A stretch of DNA of 64,000 nucleotides from Methanomassiliicoccaceae archaeon (GTDB taxonomy: Archaea; Thermoplasmatota; Thermoplasmata; Methanomassiliicoccales; Methanomethylophilaceae), in contig JAYFOZ010000002.1 in assembly GCA_034928305.1 (NCBI GenBank), positions 434,001 through 498,000 on the forward strand. The letters run 5' to 3'. The stretch's first letter is position 1, and each line of letters starts with the position of its first letter. A program made the translations under genes and the position numbers. The notes under the pieces were generated by a model that was given only the letters and a program-made list of their open reading frames with translations, was not told the origin of the DNA and searched no databases. Positions 1-8,320 of the stretch are shown here, one piece after another.

Positions 1-359
1 GCATAGAGGATATGAGGATAGCGGCCGATGTCGTCAAAGGACGCAAGGTGGCCGATGGGGTAAGATTCCTCGTCGTCCCCGCCAGCCAGAAAGTGTTCAG
101 ACAGATGATCGACGAAGGGATCATGCAGGTATTCCTGGACAGCGGTGCTTTCGTTTCGGGACCCACATGCGGAGCATGCCTCGGAGGATACATGGGAATA
201 CTCGCCGCCGGCGAGAAGTGCGTATCGTCCACCAACAGGAATTTCATAGGAAGGATGGGGGACAAGAATTCCGAAGTATACCTCGCAGGCCCGGCCGTAG
301 TGGCCGCCTCGGCCATCGCAGGGAAGATCGCGACCCCCGAGCAGCTGGAGGGACAGTGA
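1..359 (+). CDS. leuC: 3-isopropylmalate (or homoaconitate) dehydratase large subunit, C-terminal part
   Basis: This is the 3' end of a gene that begins outside the window; the frame is open from base 3. The visible ~118 residues match the end of the aconitase-type large subunit. They include a GPTCGACLGG segment, which carries two of the three cysteines that hold the catalytic 4Fe-4S cluster, and the STNRNFIGRMG and VYLAGP segments. Together with the small subunit just downstream it isomerises 2- to 3-isopropylmalate in leucine synthesis. Homologues can act on homocitrate or citramalate, and the fragment cannot separate these. The stop overlaps the leuD start (TGATG), so the two subunits are translationally coupled. 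Confidence 0.9.
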   Translation, partial: IEDMRIAADVVKGRKVADGVRFLVVPASQKVFRQMIDEGIMQVFLDSGAFVSGPTCGACLGGYMGILAAGEKCVSSTNRNFIGRMGDKNSEVYLAGPAVVAASAIAGKIATPEQLEGQ

Positions 360-838
360 TGAATGGGATCGAAGGCAAAGTATGGAGGTTCGGCGACAAC
401 GTCGACACGGACCAGATAATACCGGCCGAGCGCCTGGTATCAGCAAACCTGGACCACCTGAACGATTTCATATTCGAGAAGGCAAGGTCGGGATTCGCGC
501 AGCAGGTCGGCAAAGGCGACATCATCGTCGCAGGCAAGAACTTCGGTTGCGGCTCCTCTAGGGAGCACGCCCCCCTTTCGCTTATCCAGGCAGGATTCTC
601 CTGTATAGTGGCCGAGTCTTTCGCACGTATATTCTACAGGAATTCGATGAACATCGGACTTCTGCTGGTCGAATGCAAAGTGGACGCCAAAGAGGGAGAC
701 GTCATATCGGTGGACCCCGACAAGGGCGAGGTCAAGGCCGGCGGAAAGATATACAAATTCCCGCAGTATCCCGGTTTCATCAGTGAGATGGTCAAGGCCG
801 GCGGGCTCATGAATCTGGTCAAAGAGGGAAGACTATGA
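359..838 (+). CDS. leuD: 3-isopropylmalate dehydratase small subunit
   Basis: A 159-residue swivelling-domain subunit of isopropylmalate isomerase, of the usual length for the archaeal family. The signature GCGSSREHAP lies at residues 63-72, and VDTDQIIPAE near residue 15 is typical of the family. The reading frame is open further upstream, but the ATG at 359 is chosen because it overlaps the leuC stop and because the family starts with this GxVWRFGDN-type segment. It ends in an ATGA overlap with leuB. The set leuC-leuD-leuB performs consecutive leucine-pathway steps. A homoaconitase-type substrate cannot be excluded from sequence alone. Confidence 0.9.
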   Translation: MNGIEGKVWRFGDNVDTDQIIPAERLVSANLDHLNDFIFEKARSGFAQQVGKGDIIVAGKNFGCGSSREHAPLSLIQAGFSCIVAESFARIFYRNSMNIGLLLVECKVDAKEGDVISVDPDKGEVKAGGKIYKFPQYPGFISEMVKAGGLMNLVKEGRL

Positions 839-1962
839 AACATCTGGCAATAATACCCGGAGACGGAATAGGCAAAGAGGTCATCGATGCAGGAATGGAA
901 GTGCTCGATGCGGTCGCTGAGATATCCACATTCGATTACGACGGAGAGCTGTTCGACATCGGTGCCGACAGATATCTGAGCACCGGCGAGCTACTGACCG
1001 ACGAGGACATCGATGGTCTCAGGAAGAAGGACGCGATATACTTCGGAGCTATAGGAGACCCCAAGGTCCGCCCCGGAATACTCGAGCAGGGCGTGCTTCT
1101 CAAGATGAGGGCGGTTTTCGACCAGTACATCAACATGAGGCCGGTCACATCCTGGTTCCCGTTCGTCCCCCTGAAGAGGGAGGTCCCGTTCAACATGGTC
1201 TTCCTGAGGGAGAACACCGAGGACTTCTACATGGGTGCCGGCGGAAAATTCGGCCCGTCCTTCAACGGAAACAAAGTAAGCCTGAAAGTGAAGAGGGAGC
1301 TTTACGAACTGGAAGTCGAAATGAAGGCGGACCCTTCGAACGACGACGACTTCGCGTTCGAGATAGGATTCCTCTCCAAGAAAGGCGTCACCCGCTTCGC
1401 AGATTACGCATGCAGATTCGCGATGGCCCGCGGCGACGATAAAATCACATTGGTCGACAAGGCCAACGTCATCACCAACATGTACGGTATGCAGAGGGAC
1501 ATCTTCAGGGAGAAGACCGACCAATACGGTCTCGAACTGGAGTTCATGTTCGTGGACGCCATGGCCATGGCCATGGTCGTGCGTCCCGAGACCTTCGGGA
1601 CCGTAGCGGTGCCCAATCTGTTCGGAGACATACTCACCGACCTCGGAGCCCAGCTCCAGGGAGGCCTCGGGATGGGATGCAGCGGCAACATCAACCCCGA
1701 AGGGCTGAGCATGTTCGAGCCAATCCACGGTTCTGCGCCCGATATCGCGGGACGCGGGATCGCCAACCCGATAGCCGCCATCCTGGCAGCTCAGATGCTC
1801 CTCGATGACCAAGGCTATCCCGGAGAGGGCAAGCTGATCCACAAGGCCGTCTCGGATTGTCTGAAGGAGAAAATGACGACTCCCGATCTGGGCGGAAAGA
1901 TGAGCACCGAGCAGGTCGGAAAGGCTGTCGCAGAGAAGATCCGCAACGGGAAGAGCAAATGA
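835..1962 (+). CDS. leuB: 3-isopropylmalate dehydrogenase family protein
   Basis: A 375-residue NAD-dependent beta-decarboxylating dehydrogenase. The N-terminus IIPGDGIGKEV is the family hallmark. FLRENTEDFY gives the substrate-loop region, VDKANV the catalytic lysine, and GDILTDLGA the metal-binding aspartates. It would oxidise and decarboxylate 3-isopropylmalate to 2-oxoisocaproate in the cytoplasm. Its position after leuC and leuD, with four-base overlaps, supports leucine synthesis. The length is slightly above many archaeal LeuB proteins, and relatives act on tartrate, malate or homoisocitrate, so substrate assignment rests on context. Confidence 0.85.
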   Translation: MKHLAIIPGDGIGKEVIDAGMEVLDAVAEISTFDYDGELFDIGADRYLSTGELLTDEDIDGLRKKDAIYFGAIGDPKVRPGILEQGVLLKMRAVFDQYINMRPVTSWFPFVPLKREVPFNMVFLRENTEDFYMGAGGKFGPSFNGNKVSLKVKRELYELEVEMKADPSNDDDFAFEIGFLSKKGVTRFADYACRFAMARGDDKITLVDKANVITNMYGMQRDIFREKTDQYGLELEFMFVDAMAMAMVVRPETFGTVAVPNLFGDILTDLGAQLQGGLGMGCSGNINPEGLSMFEPIHGSAPDIAGRGIANPIAAILAAQMLLDDQGYPGEGKLIHKAVSDCLKEKMTTPDLGGKMSTEQVGKAVAEKIRNGKSK

Positions 1963-2222
1963 AAAGCCTGGACCTCAGAGTCGAGTACGGTTCCCCGGAG
2001 ATGGCGGCAGCGATCGCCGCCGCTCTAGATCCGGACAACGGAACCTACGTGTACATGGAGGTCCTGGGAAACACGATAAACTTTAAAATGGAGGCATCGT
2101 CGGCCGGTTCCCTCCGGAACACGGCCGACGACCTCCTGGCCTGCCTGAAGATAGCCGAAGAGACTTCAGGGCTCGTCAGAGGTTCCGCTGCGGATCTTTA
2201 CCGCGACCCCTCTCCCGAATGA
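1959..2222 (+). CDS. pcc1: KEOPS complex subunit Pcc1
   Basis: An 87-residue protein starting at an ATG that overlaps the leuB stop (ATGA). The pattern ALDPDN, a beta strand, GNTINFKMEASSAGSLRNTADDLL and a final helix is that of the CTAG/Pcc1 family. Pcc1 forms the dimeric platform of KEOPS, which works with Kae1, Bud32 and Cgi121 to make N6-threonylcarbamoyladenosine on ANN-decoding tRNAs. None of the other KEOPS genes is in this window. The last ~57 bases overlap the end of the convergent tgtA gene, another tRNA-modification enzyme. The leu operon probably carries this gene as a passenger. Confidence 0.75.
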   Translation: MKSLDLRVEYGSPEMAAAIAAALDPDNGTYVYMEVLGNTINFKMEASSAGSLRNTADDLLACLKIAEETSGLVRGSAADLYRDPSPE

Positions 2223-4103
2223 CATTATTTCTTTCTGGGTCATCAACGCCCTTCCGGTAGCGAGGACTTTATCGTTCCTGTCCGTTACGATCACTTCCTC
2301 CATCGGCCTGAGGCCCGGGTCGCTGTCGATGACGAACTGACAGAATGCATTTCTCCCCTGCGTTACGTAAGGTACGGAGTCGTCGTTCACTACCACCCTC
2401 ATATACGGTGCCGGTACCGCTGCCGCTATTCTTGTAGCGCCTTCGGTTTTCAGGGTGTACATCCCGTCGCCCGCCCTCATGGAGAGTATATGCTCCCCGT
2501 CGGAGATGACGTTGCGGATCTTGTTTGTATTCTTGCTCTTTACGAGCTCGATCTTCCCGCGGAACAGCGCCTCGGTGGCAAGTATTCCGAATTGATATCT
2601 GGATACGGCCAAGGCTCTGAGGAGGTCAGCATCATATTCCAATGTGCCAGTATCTTCAATGTCCTCGAGCTTCGCTGTCTCCTTGAAGTCGTATCTCTCG
2701 AGGAATTCCATTGTTATCGCCATGGAACGGTTATCCGTGTCGCAGTCCGTTATCGAGGGGAAAAGCGACTGGGACAAAGGATACATTTCGTCCAGTTCGG
2801 CCGGGATGGGCCCGAAGGGCGTCACTACCACCGGTGCGTAACCGTTACGTCTGGCTATGTCGAATTCGTTGGCATATGAACGGCTGTAGGGTTTTCCTCC
2901 GTTGTCGGGGAAGAGCATTACCCTGTCCGAAGGCGGAACATATCTGGTCAGCAGCCTGGACTCATATCTCTGGAATACCGGACGGTTGTAAGTCTCGGGG
3001 CCCGTGTAGAACATCGCGCCATCTCTGCTTATGGGGTCGTGGACCTCCATGAACCTGCGGTACTCGGCAAGTCTCCTAAGGCCGTCAAGCATCGCGGGGT
3101 GGGCGCGGCATCTCATTTCGGCAAGCTCCCACAACCTTCCCTCGCGTATGTATCTTTTAACGATTTCCAGCTCGTTCTTGATCTGATAAAGGTTATGCCT
3201 GGCTATCAGGGCTTCGCGTTCGCGGTTCTTCATCTTTTTGAGCGACTCGAGCGTTACTCCCATGCATGCGGGACAGGCGCAGTCGAGAGATTGCATCTCC
3301 TGCAGGCGGAACGTTCCGTCAACGAACATCAATCTGTCGTCCCTGGCAAATTTGGCATATGACGCAGAATCAAAAAGGTCGCAGCCCATGAGCGCGGCGA
3401 AAGCGAGTATCATTGGGTGTCCGGCCCCGAAAAGGTGCACGGGACGCCCGGGGTTGATGCCCATTTTGGAGCTCATGATCACATCGACCAGATCTGAATA
3501 ACGGTACTGCTCCATGAGGGGGACCACCCCGCCTATGGGATGGACGTCGATATCCATGTTAGCCATCTTCTCGGCGCAGTATGTCCTCAGGTCTGTGAAC
3601 ACAGAACCTTGGATGACTCCGTTGAGAAGCATATCGCCCTTCATATCGCAGGCGGCCTTGGTCCTCTTCAAGGTCTCATCGGTAGCCCACTGGGTCTTTT
3701 CTTTGGACCATTCGGGCTCGGTGAATATGTCTAGCACGGTGCCGATGTCCGTACCGATGCTCTTCTGGAATTCGATTATCTCCTGGTTGGTCAGGTCGAC
3801 CTCGCCATACATGTGGCTCTGGAAAGTTCCGGAGTCGGTCATTATGATGCCGTCGAAATCCAGCATCTTGTGGAGGCCCTCTGCCTGAGCCCTTTCGCTC
3901 AGTTCCGGAGTGTTCTTGATGATGTAAGAGTTGGTGATCAACGCACCGAAACCGAACTCGTCGTGAAGCTCTTTGGGAGGTACAGTGTTGATCTTCGGGT
4001 TGACCACGGGCAGCAACGCCGGAGTCTCTATGGAGCCGGAAGAGGTCTCGAAGCGGCATATGCGTGCCAGACCATCTCTTCTGAGAAGCTCGAAGCTTGC
4101 CAT
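2166..4103 (-). CDS. tgtA: Archaeosine tRNA-guanine transglycosylase
   Basis: A 645-residue archaeal TgtA. It swaps guanine-15 in the tRNA D-arm for preQ0, the first tRNA-level step to archaeosine. The N-terminal TIM barrel carries TDSGTFQ (D90, general acid/base) and LFDSAS (D245, nucleophile). It has zinc ligands in a CxCxxC at C275, C277 and C280, with a further histidine expected downstream. The long C-terminal part ends in a PUA-type RNA-binding domain (V-x-GRNAFCQFV to the C-terminus). It follows the small gene at 4108-4503 with a four-base gap, so the two are probably co-transcribed. Its 3' end overlaps pcc1 by 57 bases on the other strand. Confidence 0.95.
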   Translation of the reverse strand: MASFELLRRDGLARICRFETSSGSIETPALLPVVNPKINTVPPKELHDEFGFGALITNSYIIKNTPELSERAQAEGLHKMLDFDGIIMTDSGTFQSHMYGEVDLTNQEIIEFQKSIGTDIGTVLDIFTEPEWSKEKTQWATDETLKRTKAACDMKGDMLLNGVIQGSVFTDLRTYCAEKMANMDIDVHPIGGVVPLMEQYRYSDLVDVIMSSKMGINPGRPVHLFGAGHPMILAFAALMGCDLFDSASYAKFARDDRLMFVDGTFRLQEMQSLDCACPACMGVTLESLKKMKNREREALIARHNLYQIKNELEIVKRYIREGRLWELAEMRCRAHPAMLDGLRRLAEYRRFMEVHDPISRDGAMFYTGPETYNRPVFQRYESRLLTRYVPPSDRVMLFPDNGGKPYSRSYANEFDIARRNGYAPVVVTPFGPIPAELDEMYPLSQSLFPSITDCDTDNRSMAITMEFLERYDFKETAKLEDIEDTGTLEYDADLLRALAVSRYQFGILATEALFRGKIELVKSKNTNKIRNVISDGEHILSMRAGDGMYTLKTEGATRIAAAVPAPYMRVVVNDDSVPYVTQGRNAFCQFVIDSDPGLRPMEEVIVTDRNDKVLATGRALMTQKEIMSFGRGVAVKIRSGTSDEP

Positions 4104-4107
4104 CAGC

Positions 4108-4503
4108 TCACATTATCCTGTTATTGTAGGCGTCTGCGTAAGCTTTGGAGATGGCGTTCTTCATAAGAACGTCAGGTATGTCCTCTATGAATTCCTTTTT
4201 CCAATCGAGAACGGGCCTCTCGAATTTTATCAACGAAGGTTTTCCAGTGTCGCAGGCATCTTCGCTGTCCAGCATCTTGATCTGCAGTCCGTTAAGAATA
4301 TCGTTGACGTCCTGTCCATTTATGATGACGGTGTTCCTGCCGTCGGATGAGGTGTCGACGTACTGTGCCGATATGTCGGCCAAAAGCATCTCAGCCACGA
4401 GGCCCATGAGGTAGTTCTTCATCTCCTCTATGGTCTTCCTCCTGATAATGCTGGCTTCCGGGGGCTCCCCGGAGTGCTTGTATTCTATGTTGATCATCGC
4501 CAT
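4108..4503 (-). CDS. Small conserved-looking protein of unknown function upstream of tgtA
   Basis: A 131-residue soluble protein, first gene of a pair with tgtA (four-base gap). I do not recognise it securely. The opening INIEYKH and the middle TVIINGQDVNDILNG faintly recall the DUF2703 family, but the cysteines usual there are absent. The C-terminal third is helical and charged (LDWKKEFIEDIPDVL). Starts at M1 and M3 are both possible. The upstream gap of ~90 bases is shared with the divergent pth2 gene and contains AT-rich stretches suitable for two promoters. Co-transcription with tgtA hints at RNA-related function, but that is only context. Confidence 0.6.
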   Translation of the reverse strand: MAMINIEYKHSGEPPEASIIRRKTIEEMKNYLMGLVAEMLLADISAQYVDTSSDGRNTVIINGQDVNDILNGLQIKMLDSEDACDTGKPSLIKFERPVLDWKKEFIEDIPDVLMKNAISKAYADAYNNRIM

Positions 4504-4593
4504 ATCAAGCCTAACACGGGAGTATATTAAAAGGATTATTGAAGTTCGGCCCTGGGTTTAGTTGAAATACTATTTAGGCGTACGTTTCGACAT

Positions 4594-4965
4594 ATGGCAG
4601 GACGCGACCCGGACGACCGCAAACTGGTGGTCCTTGTAAGGAACGACCTCAAGATGACCAAAGGCAAAATCGCAGCCCAGGTGGCCCATGCGGCAGTGAA
4701 CTGTGCGTTTGCATCCAAGAAAAAAGACTCTGCCAACTTCAATGCCTGGTATGATTCCGGTCAGGCCAAGGTGGTTCTTAAGGTCGATTCCGAACGCGAG
4801 CTTTTCGAATTCAAGGCTGTTGCCGAGGCCATAGGGATAACATGTTCCATCATCACCGATGCAGGAAGGACCCAGATAGAGCCCGGGTCCATCACCTGCC
4901 TGGGCATAGGTCCCGAAAAGGTCTCAGTGCTGGACAAGATCACCGGCGATCTCAAGATGCTTTAA
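4594..4965 (+). CDS. pth2: Peptidyl-tRNA hydrolase, archaeal/eukaryotic type
   Basis: A 123-residue Pth2. It releases tRNA from peptidyl-tRNAs that drop off ribosomes. Diagnostic segments are KLVVLVRNDLKMTKGKIAAQ and VAHAAV near the N-terminus, then DAGRTQIEPGSITCLGIGP, which contains the conserved active-site region. An AT-rich TATA-like element lies about 20-25 bases before the ATG with no clear ribosome site, so translation may be leaderless. The last 42 bases overlap the end of the convergent thiamine cluster (tenI). Confidence 0.95.
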   Translation: MAGRDPDDRKLVVLVRNDLKMTKGKIAAQVAHAAVNCAFASKKKDSANFNAWYDSGQAKVVLKVDSERELFEFKAVAEAIGITCSIITDAGRTQIEPGSITCLGIGPEKVSVLDKITGDLKML

Positions 4966-5574
4966 TCCCGCATCGAAATTGGTCCTGAGCTCCCTGACGA
5001 GCACCTTCAGGTTCTCGGTCGTCATCATGGACGATCTGACACATGCCCCGGCGGCTCCTTTTTCAGAGACGCGGCCGATGTTGTACGGAGTTATTCCGCC
5101 GATAGCGTAGACCGGGACGCTAACAGATTTGAACACATCCGTGATCAGCGCGGTCCCCTTCGGGACAGCATCGGGCTTGCATTCGGTTTTGAATATGGGG
5201 CCGGCGATCAGATAATCGGCCCCGAGTTTCACCGCTTCCCTTGCTTCCTTAAGGGAATGTACCGAAACCCCGATGGATGAAAATCCGTCCCTGTTTTTCA
5301 GTTCACGCATTTTTCCCAGAGGGAGCTGTATGTTTTCTATGTTCAGGGAAATGGCAGTTGTCGAGTGGGTGTTGATGCACATCGGCATGCTGTATTCCGT
5401 GCATATGGCGAGGCATTCGGTGGCCAGGTACCTGTATTCCGGCTCTATGAGGCCTTTTTCCCTGAGTATTATCATGTCCGCTCCCGATTCGGCAATGGCC
5501 GCGATCTGATCGGCAAAAGGCCGGGTCATGATCCTTCTGTCGGTCACGGCGATGATCTTTGCTCTGGATTTCAT
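4924..5574 (-). CDS. tenI: TenI-like thiazole tautomerase (ThiE/TenI family)
   Basis: A 216-residue TIM-barrel protein of the ThiE/TenI family, last gene of the thiamine cluster. It resembles Bacillus TenI more than ThiE. Where ThiE has GVHLGQ this protein has NIQLP, and it keeps the TenI-like SVHSLKEA (H106), GADYLIAGPIFKTECK and a C-terminal IGGITP loop. The ThiE substrate motif NDRVD is replaced by NTHST. TenI aromatises the thiazole product of ThiG, which fits its place directly after thiH and thiG (13-base gap to thiH). A genuine thiE lies in the same cluster at 8321-8962, so a second thiamine-phosphate synthase role is less likely. Confidence 0.75.
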   Translation of the reverse strand: MKSRAKIIAVTDRRIMTRPFADQIAAIAESGADMIILREKGLIEPEYRYLATECLAICTEYSMPMCINTHSTTAISLNIENIQLPLGKMRELKNRDGFSSIGVSVHSLKEAREAVKLGADYLIAGPIFKTECKPDAVPKGTALITDVFKSVSVPVYAIGGITPYNIGRVSEKGAAGACVRSSMMTTENLKVLVRELRTNFDAGLKHLEIAGDLVQH

Positions 5575-5586
5575 TACACTCCTCCG

Positions 5587-6735
5587 TCAGACCTTAACAT
5601 AATCGTTGAACACGGGCTGCCTTCCGTTGGCGATAAGCGCGTTCATGACCTCCTCCAAGCTTCTGGGGTCAGATATATCGAACTGGGCATCTCCCTTTTC
5701 CGCACCCGAATGCTCCCCTATCCCGACGCTCACGCCCGCAGACATTTTTGTCGCGCAGATTCCGACGATGTTGTCTCTGAAACCGGGGCGCTCCCTGGTG
5801 GAGATGGTCTCCGCGGCGAACGGCATGAAGAGGCGGTACGCCATGGCGACCTGCAGGAGCTTGGACTCGGTGACGCTGTTCTCGGCATCCTCGTGGTTGA
5901 TGAACGGTCTGAACCTAGGTAGCGAGAAGGATATCTCGGCATGGGGGTATTTTCTCTGGATCTCCATCGCATGAAGTCCGCAGGCAAAGGAATCCTTCCT
6001 GAAATCGGAAAGACCCAGCAGAGGAGAGAAGCCCACTCCGCGCATACCGCCCATCAGCGCACGTTCCTGGGCGTTGAACCTGTATGAGAAAATCCTCTTC
6101 CTTCCCGAGGGGTGCACCCTTCTGTAAACATCGGTATCGTATGTTTCCTGGAACACCGTAACATAATCCGCACCCATCTCGCGCATCTTACGGTACTCGC
6201 CGATATTCATGGGATAAACTTCCAAGCCTATATTGGAGAAATACTTAGAAGCCCTGGAGACAAGGTCGGCTATATAATCGGGGTCCGAATGGGCCCTCGA
6301 TTCCCCGGTGAGGAGGAGGATCTCCCTCAGACCGGTCGATGAAATGGCATTCATCTCGCGGTCTATCTCGTTGCCGACCAGTTTGGCTCGTTTGATGTCG
6401 TTGCCGCTGTTGAATCCGCAATAGACGCACCTGTTGGTGCAGTAATTTGAAGCGTATAGGGGCGTGAAGATGTTTACGGAATTCCCGAAATGCTTCATCG
6501 TCTCTTCCCTGGCCCTTATGGCGATCCGCTCAAGGAACGGCTCGGCGGCAGGCGAAAGCAAGGCTCCGAAACTATCCTCGCCGACGTTATCGGATGATAT
6601 GGCATCGAGAACATCCCGGTCGGAGTAGTCTTCAGGGTTATAATCCGAGGCTCGGCCGAGCACCCGGGTCATAATCTCCGGATCTATGTGCTCCATTCCC
6701 TGTTCGTAATCATCTGCGTCCGTGAAATCTCTCAT
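5587..6735 (-). CDS. thiH: 2-iminoacetate synthase ThiH (radical SAM)
   Basis: A 382-residue radical SAM enzyme that cleaves tyrosine to dehydroglycine and p-cresol, supplying the glycine-imine for thiazole formation in anaerobes. The CTNRCVYCGF segment holds C99, C103 and C106 (CxxxCxxC) for the 4Fe-4S cluster. The following EILLLTGE, YPMNIGEYRKM and RMGGMRGVGFSPLLGLSD-like segments are typical of ThiH. It sits one base from thiG, so the two are translationally linked. ThiH with no ThiO in view indicates the anaerobic thiazole route. Confidence 0.93.
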   Translation of the reverse strand: MRDFTDADDYEQGMEHIDPEIMTRVLGRASDYNPEDYSDRDVLDAISSDNVGEDSFGALLSPAAEPFLERIAIRAREETMKHFGNSVNIFTPLYASNYCTNRCVYCGFNSGNDIKRAKLVGNEIDREMNAISSTGLREILLLTGESRAHSDPDYIADLVSRASKYFSNIGLEVYPMNIGEYRKMREMGADYVTVFQETYDTDVYRRVHPSGRKRIFSYRFNAQERALMGGMRGVGFSPLLGLSDFRKDSFACGLHAMEIQRKYPHAEISFSLPRFRPFINHEDAENSVTESKLLQVAMAYRLFMPFAAETISTRERPGFRDNIVGICATKMSAGVSVGIGEHSGAEKGDAQFDISDPRSLEEVMNALIANGRQPVFNDYVKV

Positions 6736-6736
6736 C

Positions 6737-7519
6737 TCATCTGTCCTCGAGGAATCCCGTCAGAGGACTGGACGCCTCGGCTCTGTGTTCGAGGATCCTT
6801 CCGGGCCCGGACAGATATGCCAGACGTCCGGCCTCGATCGCCATCCTGAACGCCCTGGCCATCGATGCCGGGTCCCTCGAAGTGGCTATCGCGGTGTTGG
6901 CCATTATCGCGGCGGCCCCGATCTCCATTGCTTCGCAGGCCTGGGACGGCCTGCCTATTCCCGCGTCGACTATGATCGGAAGATCGATCTCTTCCACAAG
7001 TATTTTTATGAACTCTCTCGTAAGGAGGCCTTTGTTGCTGCCTATCGGCGCTCCCAGCGGCATGATGGCATCCGCCCCGGCATCCGCCATATCCCTTGCG
7101 GCGGACAGGTCCGGCATCATATAGGGCATGACCACGAAGTCCCTGGCCTTAAGCAATTTCACTGCTTTCGTGGTCTCCGCATTGTCGGGGAGGAGATATT
7201 TGGAATCGCGTATTATCTCCACTTTTATGAAATCCCCGCATCCCAGTTCTCTTGCAAGTTCCGCGATGCGGACCGCCTCGGCGGCGTTCCTTGCACCCGA
7301 TGTGTTCGGTAGGAGCGTTATGCCGGCCGGCATGTAGTCCAGAATGTTCTCCATCCCTCCTGCGTTCGCCCTTCTCACCGCGAGCGTGGCCATTTCCACG
7401 CCTCCGTTCTCTATCACCGTCCGGGTCATGTCCAGGCTGAACTTTCCGGATCCCAGGATAAATCTGGATCTGAACTTCCGTCCTCCGATCTCAAGCAGGT
7501 CATCGTTCAATTTTTTCAT
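6737..7519 (-). CDS. thiG: Thiazole synthase
   Basis: A TIM-barrel enzyme of ~260 residues that joins 1-deoxyxylulose-5-phosphate, dehydroglycine and ThiS-thiocarboxylate into the thiazole phosphate. Family segments include FILGSGKF, VRRAN, LLPNTSGA and the Schiff-base lysine in FIKVEI (K99, counted from the chosen start), then GAPIGSNKGL and VDAGIGRPSQA. The frame is open four codons further up, but the ATG at 7519 matches the family N-terminus (KLNDDLLEIGG). Either start lies inside the end of thiF, overlapping it by 20-32 bases. Confidence 0.93.
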   Translation of the reverse strand: MKKLNDDLLEIGGRKFRSRFILGSGKFSLDMTRTVIENGGVEMATLAVRRANAGGMENILDYMPAGITLLPNTSGARNAAEAVRIAELARELGCGDFIKVEIIRDSKYLLPDNAETTKAVKLLKARDFVVMPYMMPDLSAARDMADAGADAIMPLGAPIGSNKGLLTREFIKILVEEIDLPIIVDAGIGRPSQACEAMEIGAAAIMANTAIATSRDPASMARAFRMAIEAGRLAYLSGPGRILEHRAEASSPLTGFLEDR

Positions 7520-8066
7520 CTTCCATTCCATATATCAATCTCAGAATTAAGTTTGCCTGATGCCCGGCGCATACTATGACTCTGGGAGCATGCATATCTC
7601 CCGTATCGGAGGTCCCGTCGCCGCATACGTACAGATTTTTGAAGCTGTGCTTTGTGATTATATTGTTGGGGCAGGCCCAACCGGCGATGCCCGAACCCGA
7701 AACCACATATGTACCAGGCATTTCTGTAAGCACGGTGTTTACGAGCATCGCCTTCGCCTCGGGGCTGTCCAGCGCCTCGCATATGATGGCGCATCCTTTG
7801 AAAATCTCGGGGATGTTCTGCTCTGTCAAACGGACATCGGACGTGACCGGTTGGATTTTGGGGTCTATCATCTTCAATATTTCCGAGCAGGCTTCGGTCT
7901 TTTTGATTCCAGGATGTTTCCTGAAATAGATTTGTCGGTTGAGGTTTGATTCTGCGACAGTATCGAAATCGACAAGTACCAGATTATTGAATCCCGATCT
8001 GACCAGCATTACTGCTATGTTGGAACCGAGGCCCCCGAGGCCGGCAATGCCAACCTTGACGGCCAA
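7500..8066 (-). CDS. thiF: ThiS adenylyltransferase, short ThiF type
   Basis: A 188-residue E1-like enzyme that adenylates the C-terminus of ThiS before sulfur transfer. It has the nucleotide-binding GLGGLGSN (residues 9-16), VDFD (32-35) and NLNRQ (41-45). It is about 60 residues shorter than Escherichia coli ThiF and lacks a clear pair of CxxC zinc motifs, as in the short ThiF variants of clostridia. It sits between thiS (one base away) and thiG (overlapping). A MoeB/HesA-like role is less likely given this neighbourhood. Confidence 0.85.
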   Translation of the reverse strand: MAVKVGIAGLGGLGSNIAVMLVRSGFNNLVLVDFDTVAESNLNRQIYFRKHPGIKKTEACSEILKMIDPKIQPVTSDVRLTEQNIPEIFKGCAIICEALDSPEAKAMLVNTVLTEMPGTYVVSGSGIAGWACPNNIITKHSFKNLYVCGDGTSDTGDMHAPRVIVCAGHQANLILRLIYGMEDEKIER

Positions 8067-8067
8067 T

Positions 8068-8262
8068 TCATCCGCCCCCGACGAAGCTGACGATCTCCAG
8101 CGAATCCGTATTTTTCAGGATGACGTCATTGAAGGTTTTCCTTGGGGAGATCGTCCCGTTAAGTTCGACGGCGACCTTGCACAGGTCATATCCGGACGAG
8201 ACCAGGAACTCCTGCAATGTAGTTTCGGCCCCGATCTTCATTTCCTTTCCGTTCGCTATCAT
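8068..8262 (-). CDS. thiS: Sulfur carrier protein ThiS
   Basis: A 64-residue ubiquitin-like carrier that ends in the required Gly-Gly (SFVGGG), where the thiocarboxylate forms. The start MIANGKEM, the TTLQEFL segment and VAVELNGTISPR are typical of ThiS. The gene is one base from thiF. About 40 bases upstream is an AT-rich stretch (near 8300) that could serve as an internal promoter, since thiE is 58 bases further up. Standard role: sulfur donor to ThiG. Confidence 0.9.
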   Translation of the reverse strand: MIANGKEMKIGAETTLQEFLVSSGYDLCKVAVELNGTISPRKTFNDVILKNTDSLEIVSFVGGG

Positions 8263-8320
8263 GGGAAACCCTCGGCCGATGGATATGCCGGCAACTTACA
8301 ATATATTTGTTCTATGGGCG

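Noticed and set aside
991-1842. 283-codon frame antisense to leuB
   Set aside because: A shadow frame created by the GC-rich codon pattern of leuB; its translation has no family features.
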